From: Cinnamomum chago
Lineage: Eukaryota > Streptophyta > Magnoliopsida > Laurales > Lauraceae
Length of the DNA: 64,000 bases
Assembly: GCA_038049695.1 (NCBI GenBank)
Contig: CP142459.1
Span: forward strand, 70,798,501 to 70,862,500
Direction: 5' to 3'
Shown here one piece after another: positions 11,368 through 22,954 of the stretch. The translations under genes were made by a program, and so were the position numbers. The notes beneath the pieces are model-generated. The model searched no databases and was not told where the DNA came from. It saw only the letters and a program-made list of their open reading frames with translations. How positions within the stretch are numbered: the first letter of the stretch is position 1; every line of letters starts with the position of its first letter.

Positions 11368-12732
11368 ATGGATTCTGGTAACAGTGGAAGTATGCAGTCA
11401 TCAAGTGGTGGAGATGAAGAGCATGATTCAAGAGCAGAAGAATCCATCTCTGCCTTGTTGAATTTTTCTGCTCAAAGGACGATGTTAAACTCCTCACAGC
11501 CCCCTCACCACCCTCCCATGTTCGATTCCATCTCTACCTATCTCGACAACTTCTCAAGATCTCCTCCTCCTCCTTCAAACATGAATTCCCTGCTAAATCT
11601 CGACATGGGTTGGGCCAGAGCTCCAAGATCAGACGACCCCAATTGCACCGACATGGCCGGGGTTTTCAGATCCTCTTCTTCTACCTCTGGCCTTCAACCT
11701 TCCAATCTCAACAACCCATGTTACATGAACCCCATGAACCCATCAACTGGGTCTGAAAATGGTCGAGCTTCCTCATCTGCAGATCAACAGAACGCAGTTA
11801 GGAGCTCGAAGAAGCGATCTAGAGCTTCAAGGAGAGCACCCACCACAGTTCTCACTACCGACACCACCAATTTCAGAGCCATGGTGCAGGAGTTCACAGG
11901 GATCCCTGCTCCTCCCTTCTCTGGCTCGTCGTTTCCTCGGACCAGGCTCGACCTTTTCAGCTCTGGTTCGACCCTAAGATCCGGTCTCTCCGACCCATCA
12001 CCTCCTCCTTATCTTTTACGTCCTTTTGTTCAGAAGGCCCCCCAAACAAGGCCCTCTTTCATTTCTTTTCCTCTCAGTTCTTCTTCTTCTAATTCGTCTT
12101 TAGCTGCTTCTTCTTCAACTATGCTTAATGCTGCTGTAAGCTCTTCACCAAATGCTACTAATTCTACTATCATGAGTAGTAGTATAGATACTCCTAATTT
12201 AGCTTCTACTAATATCTACCGACTACCTTCATATGATTTAGGCCTTCCCAAACACCAACGAAATTTAATGAACATGCAAAATCCAATGTCCAATTTTCAA
12301 TCTCTCCTACAATCTCCTCCTCCTCCTCCTCCTACTACTAAATACCCATCAGCTGGTTTATCTGGATTTGGTGGGAAAAGCCAAGAGCCCATGGATAGAA
12401 TGGGAACGTTGGAAGGATTTTCTATGAATCAAGAGGGTGTGAACGTTCATCATCATCATCATCATCATCATGGGGGTGGGACACTGGCAAATTTAATCTC
12501 GACCGACGATCCACCAAACTGGGGTGATGGAGGGGGATCGAGCGGTGGCGATGAAGGTGGCCACTTGAGGCCTTTTGATGGGAATTATAGTAGTTCTCAG
12601 AGGGTAAGTAGCTGCTGCAAGGTGAATTATACGGCTTCTTCGTCTGATTTTCATGTAGAGAAGGGGTCGGAGAACAACGTTGCGTCGCGGGGTGAAGGTA
12701 TGGTAGACTCGTGGATTTGTTCTTCAGATTAG
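11368..12732 (+). CDS. VQ-motif-containing protein (454 aa)
   Basis: Plant VQ proteins are nuclear cofactors that bind WRKY transcription factors (and some MAP kinases) through a short FxxxVQxxTG motif to tune defence and development. Here FRAMVQEFTG is at residues 169-178. It is preceded by a basic, NLS-like KKRSRASRR (148-156) and the family's TTVLTTDTTNF, and followed by PAPPF and an LDLF patch. The rest is low complexity: Ser-rich tracts, PPPPP runs, an eight-His run near residue 360 and Gly-rich stretches, typical of long VQ proteins. It is a single exon, as in most angiosperm VQ genes. The start MDSGNSGS was chosen because it is the first in-frame ATG; the open frame upstream has no ATG. 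The leader is long, CT-rich and has short uORFs; AATAAA near 13031 may be a poly(A) signal. The family is certain; the exact Arabidopsis counterpart is not. Confidence 0.95.
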   Translation: MDSGNSGSMQSSSGGDEEHDSRAEESISALLNFSAQRTMLNSSQPPHHPPMFDSISTYLDNFSRSPPPPSNMNSLLNLDMGWARAPRSDDPNCTDMAGVFRSSSSTSGLQPSNLNNPCYMNPMNPSTGSENGRASSSADQQNAVRSSKKRSRASRRAPTTVLTTDTTNFRAMVQEFTGIPAPPFSGSSFPRTRLDLFSSGSTLRSGLSDPSPPPYLLRPFVQKAPQTRPSFISFPLSSSSSNSSLAASSSTMLNAAVSSSPNATNSTIMSSSIDTPNLASTNIYRLPSYDLGLPKHQRNLMNMQNPMSNFQSLLQSPPPPPPTTKYPSAGLSGFGGKSQEPMDRMGTLEGFSMNQEGVNVHHHHHHHHGGGTLANLISTDDPPNWGDGGGSSGGDEGGHLRPFDGNYSSSQRVSSCCKVNYTASSSDFHVEKGSENNVASRGEGMVDSWICSSD

Positions 12733-12932
12733 GAACTTGTAATGCAAAAGGGAGAAGTTGGGTCTCTTCGCTTCATCTACAAAGATTACTACTACAACCC
12801 CACTGCTCCAAAGAGCATAGAAAACACCACACTCTATTGTTTTCTTATGTAAATATATATATATCTCCTTTCTTCATTTCCTTCTGATTATACAACTACC
12901 ATAGACGTGATTATGAAAATTTTGAGTTTCTC

Positions 12933-12935
<3 letters not shown>

Positions 12936-12993
<58 letters not shown>
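12936..12993. repeat. (CT)n microsatellite in the VQ 3' region
   Basis: About 58 bases of pure CT repeat, 200 bases after the VQ stop and probably within its 3' UTR or just past it. Confidence 0.95.
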
Positions 12994-12998
<5 letters not shown>

Positions 12999-13098
12999 GC
13001 ATTTCTTCTTCTCTCCATCTTTATGCTACAATAAAAATGTGTGCATCTCATCATCATTTAACTAGTGCATAGCCTTTCATAATATACAACGAAGAAAC

Positions 13099-13126
13099 CA
13101 GAGAGAGAGAGAGAGAGAGAGAGAGT
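13099..13126. repeat. (GA)n microsatellite
   Basis: A pure GA repeat of about 28 bases, opposite in sense to the CT tract 110 bases before it. A transcript across both could fold into a hairpin. Confidence 0.9.
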
Positions 13127-13129
13127 GTG

Positions 13130-14475
13130 TTTGCATCTTTATCTAAGGAGTGATTTGTGGCGTGATATGGGGAGTCATAGGTGCCGAAACCTTAAAACTG
13201 GAATTTGAATACCTTCCCTGGTAATAAATAATAAAGGGTGTCATCAACTGCTCCACATGGGTTTCTCTTGATTACACTCCTCTTTATAGGAGTAGCTGAT
13301 TACAATAACAAGATAATCAATCAAGAAGCAATATAATTGTCAAATGAGGCAAGGAATGTGGATGGATGATTCTTGGATTCTTGGTTCATGGTCTAATAAT
13401 AGAGGGCATGTTTTAAAGATTGTTTTAACTTGTGATTCACAGATACCATATTATCTATTTCATATGAATTTGAGCCTTTGTAGTCCCTAATTTCCTTTTC
13501 ATGGTTTTGAGTGTGAGATCATTGCATTTTTCTCTATCTATCATCGATTGCTGGTTTTTTTTTCCACTTGTAAACCATTGGAAAGGATGGAAGATAAAAG
13601 TGTCCTGCCCCCATCAACAAATGAACAGCCTCCATTACTTTAGATGTGGGGACATGTTGACCCATGATCCAAACCATTGATTTGATTGGTTACACCATTG
13701 ATGTGTAGTATTCCAAGAATCTCCACAGATAGAATGACCCAAATCGTTCAACCTAATGGCCCAATAAGCTTACCTTTTTAAGTTCTGTTAGAGGATTTTG
13801 GAACATGCGAGGCATTACCGGCCGTCAGATCAACTGTGAAGATAACAAAATCATGGCCCATATATGTACATGTATAATAAATATTTGTTGAATTGGGCAG
13901 CTTCAAAAGAAGAATAACTATAATTCCATTGGAAAAGAAGCATGCAGACTTTCTTCAGAGCTAAGTAGATGTACCAAAAAGGACTTGAAGAGAGGGAGGG
14001 AGGGAGAGAGGGGTATCATTTACTTGTTATTAATCTTGGGAAAAGGGTAGATGATTAACCGTAGGATTTTGGAAATTGGGGACCAGAGGGAGAAGATATC
14101 TATATTCAATTTCTTTTACCATTTTGTGAAAGATATTGCAAAAGGAGAGATGATTGCCCATTGGATTTTGGGGGGATCGAATCCCTGGAGGTATGACATG
14201 ATGTAACGCTTTAATTTTATTTCTTTTCAATATATTTAAAATCATGGTGGCCCATGCCAGTGAATAATCTGGTATTTAGCAATCATGGCATCTCTTGTCT
14301 TTAGGCTCATGTGAATGAGATTGATAAGGGCCCTAAAAAGCTTCCAAGTCCCAAACCCCTGTGAAAAGCTCTACAGTTCAGACCCAACCCAAAAGGCAAG
14401 AAGCTTTTCACATCCCTCACAGAAAAGCTGGCAACCACAACGCCATATATTCATGCGCCAGCACTAGACTACAAA
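13130..14475. other. Intergenic DNA, no gene recognised
   Basis: AT-rich. Short GA-rich runs near 13990-14010; no conserved coding or RNA feature. Confidence 0.5.
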
Positions 14476-14594
14476 ACAAAATGGGGTAGTATTAAACCTT
14501 GTTCTAAATCAAGTAATATAGTGATTAATTAATAGGAAAATGGGGTAATAGTAAACCTTGTTCTAAATCAAGTTATATAGTGATTAATTAATAG
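14476..14594. repeat. Tandem duplication of a 59-base unit
   Basis: Two adjacent copies of a unit starting AAAATGGGGTA and ending GTGATTAATTAATAG, about 95% alike, joined near 14535. Confidence 0.9.
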
Positions 14595-15440
14595 CTACTA
14601 CACCTTTGACATTTTTCAAAGAAAAGCAACAGTACCTTTTTAAGATTCATGATACACTAGAAAAGTTCCATGGGCATGGATTCCTTGGGTTTGAAATCAT
14701 ACTGATTGCAATTCAGGCTCTCTCAGACTTTCAAACCTTGGGACTCCTCCTTGTGGGTTCCTCACAGATTTTTTTTTTAATAATATCATTGTTTGTAACA
14801 GATCTGTTAGGCATTGTGGAAGGATGCATTATTATGCTATGTTTGGTACTCCTTGTCAACTTATGCACTTGAATATCTTCCCTCCTTATTTTTTTTTTAA
14901 TTTTGTTGAGTTAGAGAGTCTATGGACATATTTTCTTATTCAAGCTATGATGAAGAAGACTGGAAGCTGACACAGGTGGGTCTCTCCCAAGAGACTGCAG
15001 TTAGCTTGGACCGGTTAGTGCTGCCATTGACTGATGGCCTGAGATTTGGAAAATCGGGCTTCTTTTAACAGATTAATTAATGGTTTTGCTAAAGTTTGGC
15101 TCAAATGATGGTTTAGGAAAAGAAGTGACACTTGAACCTGTGAAAATTCAATATCCAATTCGAAATTGAATATTGGTAGGATTGACATGTTTTCCAGTAA
15201 ACAAAATAGAGCACTGGCACCAAAAACTTGGTGTGTAAGTTGCTCACAATCTTTTGTTAATGGTCAGAATCCATGAGGACAAGACTGACAAGAATGTGAA
15301 ATCCCTCATCGAGTGAATTGAGTTGTAGATTGTCACTAAACAAGACTTTCTCATCTGTCCAAGGTCCAAGCCAAGCCAGTATGCTTGATTTTGTTAAATT
15401 TTCTTGAAAAAAAAAAAAAACCTCCTATTGGAAGTAAAAT
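14595..15440. other. Intergenic DNA, no gene recognised
   Basis: AT-rich. The longest plus-strand frame here (14606-14872) is hydrophobic but has no recognisable homology and ends without domain features; I treat it as chance. Confidence 0.45.
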
Positions 15441-16010
15441 AATAAAGCAAACCCAAGAATTAAGCATTTATTTTAAGTCAAAATCTGGACCCTCTAATTC
15501 TCTCTATAATATGACATATATTAGAGTTTGTAGAGCGCTTTTTTCAGCTATCCCATGCTATGCATTGAATGATGAAAAAAAAAAAGGATTTTGACCGTAC
15601 AATTACCTTAATAAAGCACACCCAAGAATTAAGCATTTGTTTTTATGTCAAAATCCAGATCCTTCAATGATAGAAAGCAGAACCCTCTAATTCTCTCCAT
15701 AATATGACATATATTAGAGCTTGTAGAGCTCTTTTTTCAGCTATACCATGCTATGTATTGAATGATGAAAAAAAATAAAGAAATTTTGACAGTACGACTA
15801 CCCTAATGAATCACACCCAAGAATTAAGCATTTGTTTTTATGTCAAAATCTGTACCCTTCAGTGACAGAAAGCAGGACCCTCTAATTCTCTCGGCAATAT
15901 GACATATAGTAGAGTTTGTAGAGCTCTTTTTCAGCTATCCCACACTATATGTTGAATAATGAAAAAAAATAATGGGATCTTAACCGTACAACTGCCCCAG
16001 GACTCAGCAT
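15441..16010. repeat. Three tandem units of about 170-197 bases
   Basis: Three head-to-tail copies beginning CCCAAGAATTAAGCATTT at about 15449, 15624 and 15816. Shared internal words: CCCTCTAATTCTCT, ATATGACATATA and TTGTAGAGCTC. The first copy lacks about 25 bases present in the others. The units have no coding potential; length and divergence suggest a small local satellite. Confidence 0.85.
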
Positions 16011-17236
16011 TTACCTATTAACGGTTGAAGTTTACAAAATCCCCCCCAAAGCTGCCGGTAAAAATTCATATAACAAAGGGTGCTAAAAAATCACAAATGA
16101 AGCGAAAACTGTGCAATATGGTAGAGACGTAGGATATTAATAGTGCAATATCTCACATCCCTATGATATTGCACAAACAGTTCTGCGGAAGTTTTTCTAA
16201 ATTTCAACCGTTATCGAGCATATTTCAGGTCTTAAGACAGCTATAAGGTGAAACCCCAAAAATAAATGTTACTTTTTATTATTATTTAGATTGTATTTTA
16301 TAGTCTAAGACGGAGGAATTAGTAGCATTTAATAATGAACTTTATTTTTTCTTTGAGATAGTTAAATCCCAAATCTCTCTTATATTCAAGTAACTACTAT
16401 GTCATGTAACCTATTTTAAGAAACAAATAGAGAGAGTTCTGTTGCTGAAAGAAATACCATCCTTATGACAACCTTACTCATTAAATGGAAGAGGGTAGCA
16501 TGGACCCCCATAAAAGGCCTAGTAGTTGTAACTTGAAAAGAGGGCACGCCACATATATATAGTAAAATGCAGAGCAAGAACAACCCCTAGGCACCCCACA
16601 AACCAATACTAATTTTGGAAGGCATGAGGCCAGTCTATATTTAGAGCATGGACCCATTTGCTAGGTAAAGAAGAGATAGAGAACCCAATACTAGGATGTG
16701 TTTGTGCAACTTAAGGATTGTGGACCTTCCAGATCTCCGTTTCCTCAGTGGATATAAATTTTGTATTCCTTTGGAAATTAATAATCTTTATCGAGAACAA
16801 TTACTTTATTTTTTCCCCACTTTGTGCATAAAAAATGTAATATCAAACTGTGAAAAAGGCGGGCTACATTGAAAATCAGAATAATTCTTCCTTGCATTAT
16901 GAAATCCTTGTGTCATGCAAATGCACTTTCGGTTCAGCTAGTTGATTTTCTTCAAATTGTACAATCAGGTTAGCCATATGCTGGTCGTTGGTAGCTGGCA
17001 TTCATGGAGTTGCCTTGGTTGCACTACAACTAACAAAAGATCAAGCACCCAGAAGAAGACGTGATGTGATTTATCAAGCAATAAGGTCGACCAATAATAT
17101 TGCTTAAATTGGATTAGTGTCAATCAAGTGGATCCATAAAGCATTTATATTCAAAGCCTACTCGAGCTTAAATGCAGGGATTAACCATCATTGGACTGGC
17201 ATCCCATCACTCCCATCACTGAATGACGGTGCCCAC
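16011..17236. other. Intergenic DNA with a small hairpin
   Basis: AT-rich, no gene recognised. GTGCAATATC at 16143-16152 and GATATTGCAC at 16165-16174 form a perfect 10-bp stem with a 12-base loop; a third GTGCAATAT lies about 30 bases upstream. Confidence 0.5.
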
Positions 17237-17540
17237 TATTAAGTTTCTTCAAATAGTCATTCATTCCAAAACCTGTAGGCGTTAGTAGAGGCAGCATAAA
17301 TACTTTTCAATACTCTCGATAAAGTGGAGTATACTCCTCAACATTGCCCTCAGGTGGAATCTGGTTGGCTCACTTTTAGCGACCTATATTTTTTTAGTGC
17401 CGAGTCGTTCCTTCTAAAATTCGAGCTCGCGACCAGTTGTCTCTAATGCCATATTAAGTTTCTTCATATAACCATTCATATCTAAACCTCGAGACGTTAG
17501 TACATGCAGCATAAATACTTTTCAATACTCTCTCCCGAGT
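17237..17540 (-). mobile_element. TRIM-like miniature LTR retrotransposon (fossil)
   Basis: Read on the minus strand, two similar terminal repeats of about 80-105 bases (right copy about 17454-17532, left copy about 17239-17343) flank a short non-coding core. Next to the right repeat is a sequence resembling the initiator-tRNA primer site (TGGTATCAGAGC type). Next to the left repeat is a purine tract followed by TGTTGAGGAGTATACTCC, the start of this plant TRIM family. No coding capacity is expected. The copies are clearly diverged, so the element is old. Confidence 0.65.
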
Positions 17541-17625
17541 GTAACCTACTTCTCCACCCCACTTCTACAAACAGAGGGCACATAGATCAGCCAAACAACT
17601 CCTTGATTTTGAAGACCAAAGCAAT

Positions 17626-20600
17626 TCAGCAGTTTTTCAACTTAGGCAAGTTATACAGAGCTTTCAACACCTACTTCCTTACTCTGATCCCCAAATCTAA
17701 TTCCCCTACCACCTTTGCTGACTATAGGCCTATCAGCCTCGTAAACTTTACCTACAAAATCATAGCAAAGATTTTGGCTTCTAGACTCTCTAAGATCATT
17801 GCCCACCTTGTTTCTCCTAACCAGGCATCCTTTGTCCAAGATAGATCTATCCATCAACACATAACCTTAGCCCATGAGCTGTTTCAAAAGCTCCATTCCA
17901 AGCTCAGAGGTGGCTCTATGTATTTGCAACTAGATATCTCCAAAGCTTTTGATAAGCTTAGCTGGCATTTCCTTTTCAAATCCCTTCACTTCTTTGGTTT
18001 CTCTTCCAAGTGGATCAACCTTATTCGGGAATGTGTTTGCACTGCCAAAGGTTCGGTCCTCATTAACAGATCTCCCTATGATTTTTTCAACTCCTTTTGT
18101 GGATTAAGGCAAGGGGACCCTCTATCCCTTTACCTCTTCATCCTTGCAGAAGAAATCTTAAGCCTCAACATTCAAAGCCTGGTTTCTAATAGTACCATCT
18201 CTCCCCTCTCCTCTGTTCCTAACACCCCTTGCCATCTTTTGTACGCTGATGATATTCTTCTGTTCCTTAAAGCCCACAAAAGGAGCCTCTTAGCCTTGAA
18301 GGAGGTAATCTCAAATTACCAAGCCAGTGCTGGCCAATCCATTAACTTGGACAAGAGCAAACTTTTCATTGGCAAATGCAACCATAGAAAGAGAAGACAA
18401 ATTTTGGACATCACCAATATTTAAGATAGACCTTTCCATTCTTCCTACCTCGGAGCTCCTCTCACTATTGGTATCCCCAGAAGACAGCATTTCACCTCCC
18501 TACTTGAAAGATTTCTTCGAAAGCTCTCAGGTTGGAAATCTCAGCTCCTCTCCCTCGCTGGCCGAAGGATTCTTGTGAGGCACGTGCTCAGTAGTCTGCC
18601 TATTCACATTGCCATGATTCTTCCAATCCCTAAGTCGGTTTCCACTAACTTGGAGACTATCATGAGGAACTTTCTCTGTTCTGGGGGGCGCTCAGGCAGA
18701 AAAGAAGCCAGATCAACTGGGATACGGTCACTCTCCCCACCATAGAAGGAGGTCTGGGCATCAGGCGAATCAATGAGCAAAATGCTGCCTCCTTCATCAA
18801 ACTGGGCTGGCCTGCCATTACTTCAAACTCTCTCTGGGCCAATTGGATGGCTGGTAGATATTTTCCAAGATCCTCTCTCTGGCACTCTTCCTCTCCCAAA
18901 TCAGGCTCCTGCATTTGGCGGAAAATCTGGACTTTAGCTCACTACATTCAATCAGGTAGTTCGTGGAAAGTTGGTGATGCCAAGCTGGTTGACCTCTGGT
19001 ACGATAATTGGATGCAAGTTGGCAACCTGGCCTCTCAGTATCCCTCCTTCCACTTCCCCTCTAATCAGAAGCTCCATTCCCTCTGGGATGGAACCCATTG
19101 GATATCTCCTCCTAATATCCCATATGCAGTTGCTGCTTCTCTGCAGGAAGGTGTCCAACACCTCTCCTTGGATCATTCCTCTAAAGATACTCTGTTTTGG
19201 AGCTCCCACGAGGACCAAGGCCTCTCTCTCCAGGAAGCTTGGCAAATCGTCAGATCTTGTAATCCTTCAGCATACTGGTCGAATTGGGCTCCGCTGGTTT
19301 GGAACTCCATTCAACAGCCGAGGGTCTCTTTTTTTCCTTGGAGGCTTCTGCATGGTAAAACACCTTCTCAACTTTGGGTCGAACATTCTGGAATCAGTCT
19401 GGCCTTTAGGTGCAGTCTATGCTTCCAAGAGCAGGAGTCTACTCTTCATCTTCTATTTCTCTGTTCCTTCTCCACTGATATCTGGAAGTGGATCCTTTCC
19501 TTGGCGGGCACCGCTGTTGTTGGTCATCTTCTTGTTAGTATTTTTATTGGCTAATTCATGGGTTGGACAAAACTATGGGTCCATTGAGTTGTATTTTCTA
19601 ATTTATTTTAGAATGGACTGTGGATGTGTCGGCGGAAGAGCTGAAGTGAAGAGTAGAAGAAAAAAAAAAGATCGGGCGAAATTCCTCAGGCCCGATCGAT
19701 CGGAGCCTCAGACCGATCGATCGGTCAGAAAAAGGCCTCAGTTAAATGTCAGGCCGATCGATCGGACCTGCAGGGGCGATCGATCGGATAGAGGCGCAGA
19801 GTACGGGAATGTCTCCTATTTTGATACGAAGTTGTTTCCTTTTGAGACTATCTTTCCCAGTTTGAGTCCTACTTGTGCACTAAGTCTAAGGCACGAATTT
19901 GAGGCTATTTATAGGGTGTTTCTCTCAACCCTAGAATACAACCATCACAACTCTCATTGATCTGAGTCAGAGATATCTTAGAGAGAGTTTATTCTCTAGA
20001 GCCATTGGGAGATTATTCTGAAGGGCTGCTCTAGAAGGTTGTTGTTGCTTCTACTTCTCTTGTAGAAGATTGATCATCTTGGTTGACAAGGTGCGAGAAG
20101 ATCAAGTAAGGAGAACGGGGCGCGGTGGATGTCGTGTCAGTGGATTCTTTGCAATAATAACTACAGTCCTTAGGTCGAGGTACAGACTGAGGTAAAGGAG
20201 CTTGTGAGTATATCTTGTAACTATTCGTGAACTCTTGATTTCTGGTTCGTGGTTTTTCTCCTTGGATAGGGTTTCCACGTTAAATATTGTGTCTGCCTTC
20301 TTGTGGTGTGTGATTGGTAGATGGCTAGTTCTATATTGTCTGATTGATTTATTTCCGCTGCATTGATTGGTTAAATAGAACTAGTAATCCATTCTGGTAG
20401 CCCCTATAGAATTTTCACTTCTCCCTTCTAAGATTTGGCAGGCGCTTTCCCATTGCAGTGATAGATTGACTTGTAAAGGTGTTGCTGCCATCTTCTTCTC
20501 CACATCTTTTGCTTTATGGAATTGCAGAAATGAAGTCATTTTTAACAACCATAGTGCTTCCCAGACGAAGGTCATCCAATATATGACTGAGCTTCTTTCT

Positions 20601-20812
20601 GTCTCTCTCAAGTGTATTTCCAAGCCTTTTTCTGGTAGACCTCTAAAGATTCTTTATAATTTTTTGTTCTCCAATTCCTAAGCCAGGTATGTGCTTCTGG
20701 GTTGCTGTTTTTCTTTTCTTTGTTGTTGCTCCTTGAGCTTTTCTTTCATGGGCTCTATGCCTCTGTTTCTCGTCCCTCCTTTTAATTCAAATTGCCTATT
20801 AGCAAAAAAAAA
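17626..20812 (+). mobile_element. 5'-truncated LINE (L1-type) with 14-bp target duplication
   Basis: AAGACCAAAGCAAT occurs at 17612-17625 and again at 20813-20826 after an A tail, so both ends are defined. The body starts inside the reverse transcriptase: RPISLVNFTYKIIAKILASR, then QASFVQDRSI, LDISKAFDKLSW, GLRQGDPLS and the catalytic LLYADDILLF (about 18236-18265). The frame continues past a TAA near 18422 into YLGAPL and GWKSQLLSLAGR, then shifts. A later part (18847-19532) encodes the zf-RVT-like C-terminal region (SFFPWRLLHGKTPSQ, CSLCFQEQESTLHLLFLCS). It resumes after a solo LTR insertion with ALWNCRNEVIFNN (20514-20552). The endonuclease and ORF1 are absent. Dead on arrival by 5' truncation, and further decayed by at least one stop and a frameshift. 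Confidence 0.9.
19533..20391 (+). mobile_element. Solo LTR (Copia-type) inserted in the LINE (fossil)
   Basis: 859 bases starting TGTTAG and ending TCCA, with TTCT directly outside both ends (19529-19532 and 20392-20395). The LINE reading frame is colinear on either side. The 3' part has the plant Copia LTR style (GGTTTTTCTCCTTGG, TTTCCACGTTAAAT, GTGTGTGATTGG). A TATA-like CTATTTATAG lies at 19905-19914. Upstream of it are four copies of CGATCGATCGG (19691-19788). It has no coding part: a solo LTR left by recombination between the ends of a former element. Confidence 0.8.
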
Positions 20813-20826
20813 AAGACCAAAGCAAT

Positions 20827-22600
20827 CCAATCTCTCAATTGGGACATATAACAAATTAGAGAACATGTGGGAAGAAGATGAAGCCCACCGGCACCATGAA
20901 ACTCAAGATTCAAGGGGAGGTTTGTGAATTTTCTTCATGAGAAAAATGAACTATATTTTTTTGACTTGTCCTACCATATGATCTAAAACCATGAAATTTA
21001 CTGTATGTTTATTGAAATAGAGTTTCTAATACAATCATTCATTTTAGTACTAGATAAAAACCCACATGTGCCTCATTATCTGCTTTGTCTTTCTCTTTTG
21101 TCAGGAGACCTTCCCAACATTCTGTGCACGTGTCCTCTAAATTCCCTTGCCACTGCAATTGTGTCTAGGGTTCAGAGATATTTCCGAGTAACCTCCAAAC
21201 CTTTGGGATCCATCACATAGCTAGATGTTAGTAAGGACATTTGCTGGCCAGTTAAAACTTTGTGTCAATTCTAAGATATTTCCTTTATAATGCAAGATGA
21301 AGGTGCAATGAATTACTTATAAAACAGAAAGAAATGTGGGGAGGAGATTTTGAGTTATGTTGGTAGAAAAACGTCCACTGTATCAAAAGATTCCTTATCT
21401 TAAAGTTAGCTCAGAATTCACTTTCGTGTGATAAGATGTCTCCATTCAGATGTTACACGTATTCTAACCCTAAACCCCAGGCCAAAACATAATGTAGCAT
21501 CCATAAGTCACTGACAAATTCATAATCTAGATACTAAGATGTATTTAGCATCGACGTTAACATCATTGTCGTCGTCGTCATTGTCATCGTAGTCATGATT
21601 CAGACATTATATATCATCTATATTGAATACTTTCCACAAAAGATTCGGCAAAATCTTTTTTTTTTTTTTGAACAACGATTCAGAAAAATCTTACCACCGA
21701 CTAATTGCGTATTAATTTGACAAAACCATTCAACTTCATTTGAGGTTGAGATGCGCATACATGGCGAAGTACCAACCAATATTGTGTTAAAAGTGAATGT
21801 ATATCTATATCTACTCAAATAGATTTTAAGGTACTTGAGTGTCATTGCTTTAAAGTTGTCCATCCTTGATGCTTAGCTTGGGCGGGGGAAAAAAAAAAGA
21901 TAGAGTAATTAAAAAAGCAGAAAGAAACAAATTAAAAAAAGGGTATATAGTAAAAAAGGAGAAATTAAAGAAAGAGATTTAAAAAAAAATGTATTTAATG
22001 GCAGGGAGGGGACCGTGGTAAGACAAAGTGAGGCCCACTTAGTTGGAAAGGTCTCATTATAGACTAGGTGGAGCCCAAAAATAACTCCACCGGATTATTC
22101 TAGCCCTTGATTTAACAACTTTAAAGTTTAATGACATCTTAAATTTGACTAGGTTGCACTAATCAATATTGATGGGCATGACTCAAGTGGAGTCTATAGA
22201 GTGGACTGCACATATAGTCTGCTTCTAGGAGAACATTTTCCAAGATGCTATATTGGTTTAAATCGACACATTAATCGACACAACTCGATCCTACGTCTCT
22301 TTTTGATCAGTTAAATGGGGGGTTTTTGTTTTTTCTTTTTGGCTAAGGGGTCCTTAGTGAGAGAATATGGATGTCTAGTTGAAGGTAAGCAAGCAAAATA
22401 ATGGTTTGAGGGTCCTTGATTGTGACTGAGCTGGTTGGAGACATGGGTGTATATATGAATACATAGATTGCATTTGAATCCCTTGTATATATCAAGGAAA
22501 AAAAGTAGGGTAAAACTAAAAAAAAAAAAAAAATCAAACGTAGGATATAGAACTCACATGTTACAACTTTTGGTACCATTTTATGTAGACAACCCTCTAA
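20827..22600. other. Intergenic DNA, no gene recognised
   Basis: AT-rich, with T runs near 21657, an A-rich stretch at 21890-21990, and a short GTCGTCGTC run near 21570. No coding or RNA feature supported. Confidence 0.5.
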
Positions 22601-22610
22601 AGATGAGAAA

Positions 22611-22804
22611 TGTGTTAAGGACTATGGACCACCACAAACTCCACATTGGTATGATATTGTCCACTTTAGGCTTAAGCCCTCATGGATTTGCTCTTGGACT
22701 CTACCCAAAAGGCCTCATTCTAATGGAGTACTTAGTTCTACTTATATGCCTATGATCTTTCCCATTTCTAGCCGATGTGGGACTTTGGTTGCACAGCCCC
22801 AACA
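22611..22804 (-). mobile_element. LTR-like retrotransposon fragment (fossil)
   Basis: Read on the minus strand it starts TGTTGGGGC, followed by CCAAAGTCCCACATCGGC and a body ending near CCTTAACACA. This matches the start of a widespread plant LTR type as I know it. No paired end, coding part or clear target duplication is visible; the extent is approximate. Confidence 0.5.
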
Positions 22805-22954
22805 ATCCTCCCCTCAAACAAAGGACCATATCTCTTTGGATATTTTTACCGGGCCTCCCCTCAAACGATCATCCATCCGTCCGCTCCATCGAGGAGAGCC
22901 AACTCGAGAGCCTCACCACGGATCCACCAATCGTGAGTACCGTGCTTTGCCGGC

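Noticed and set aside
14606-14872. Small membrane protein
   Set aside because: The frame is hydrophobic because the DNA is T-rich; there is no family match, no codon-use signal and no intron or promoter context.
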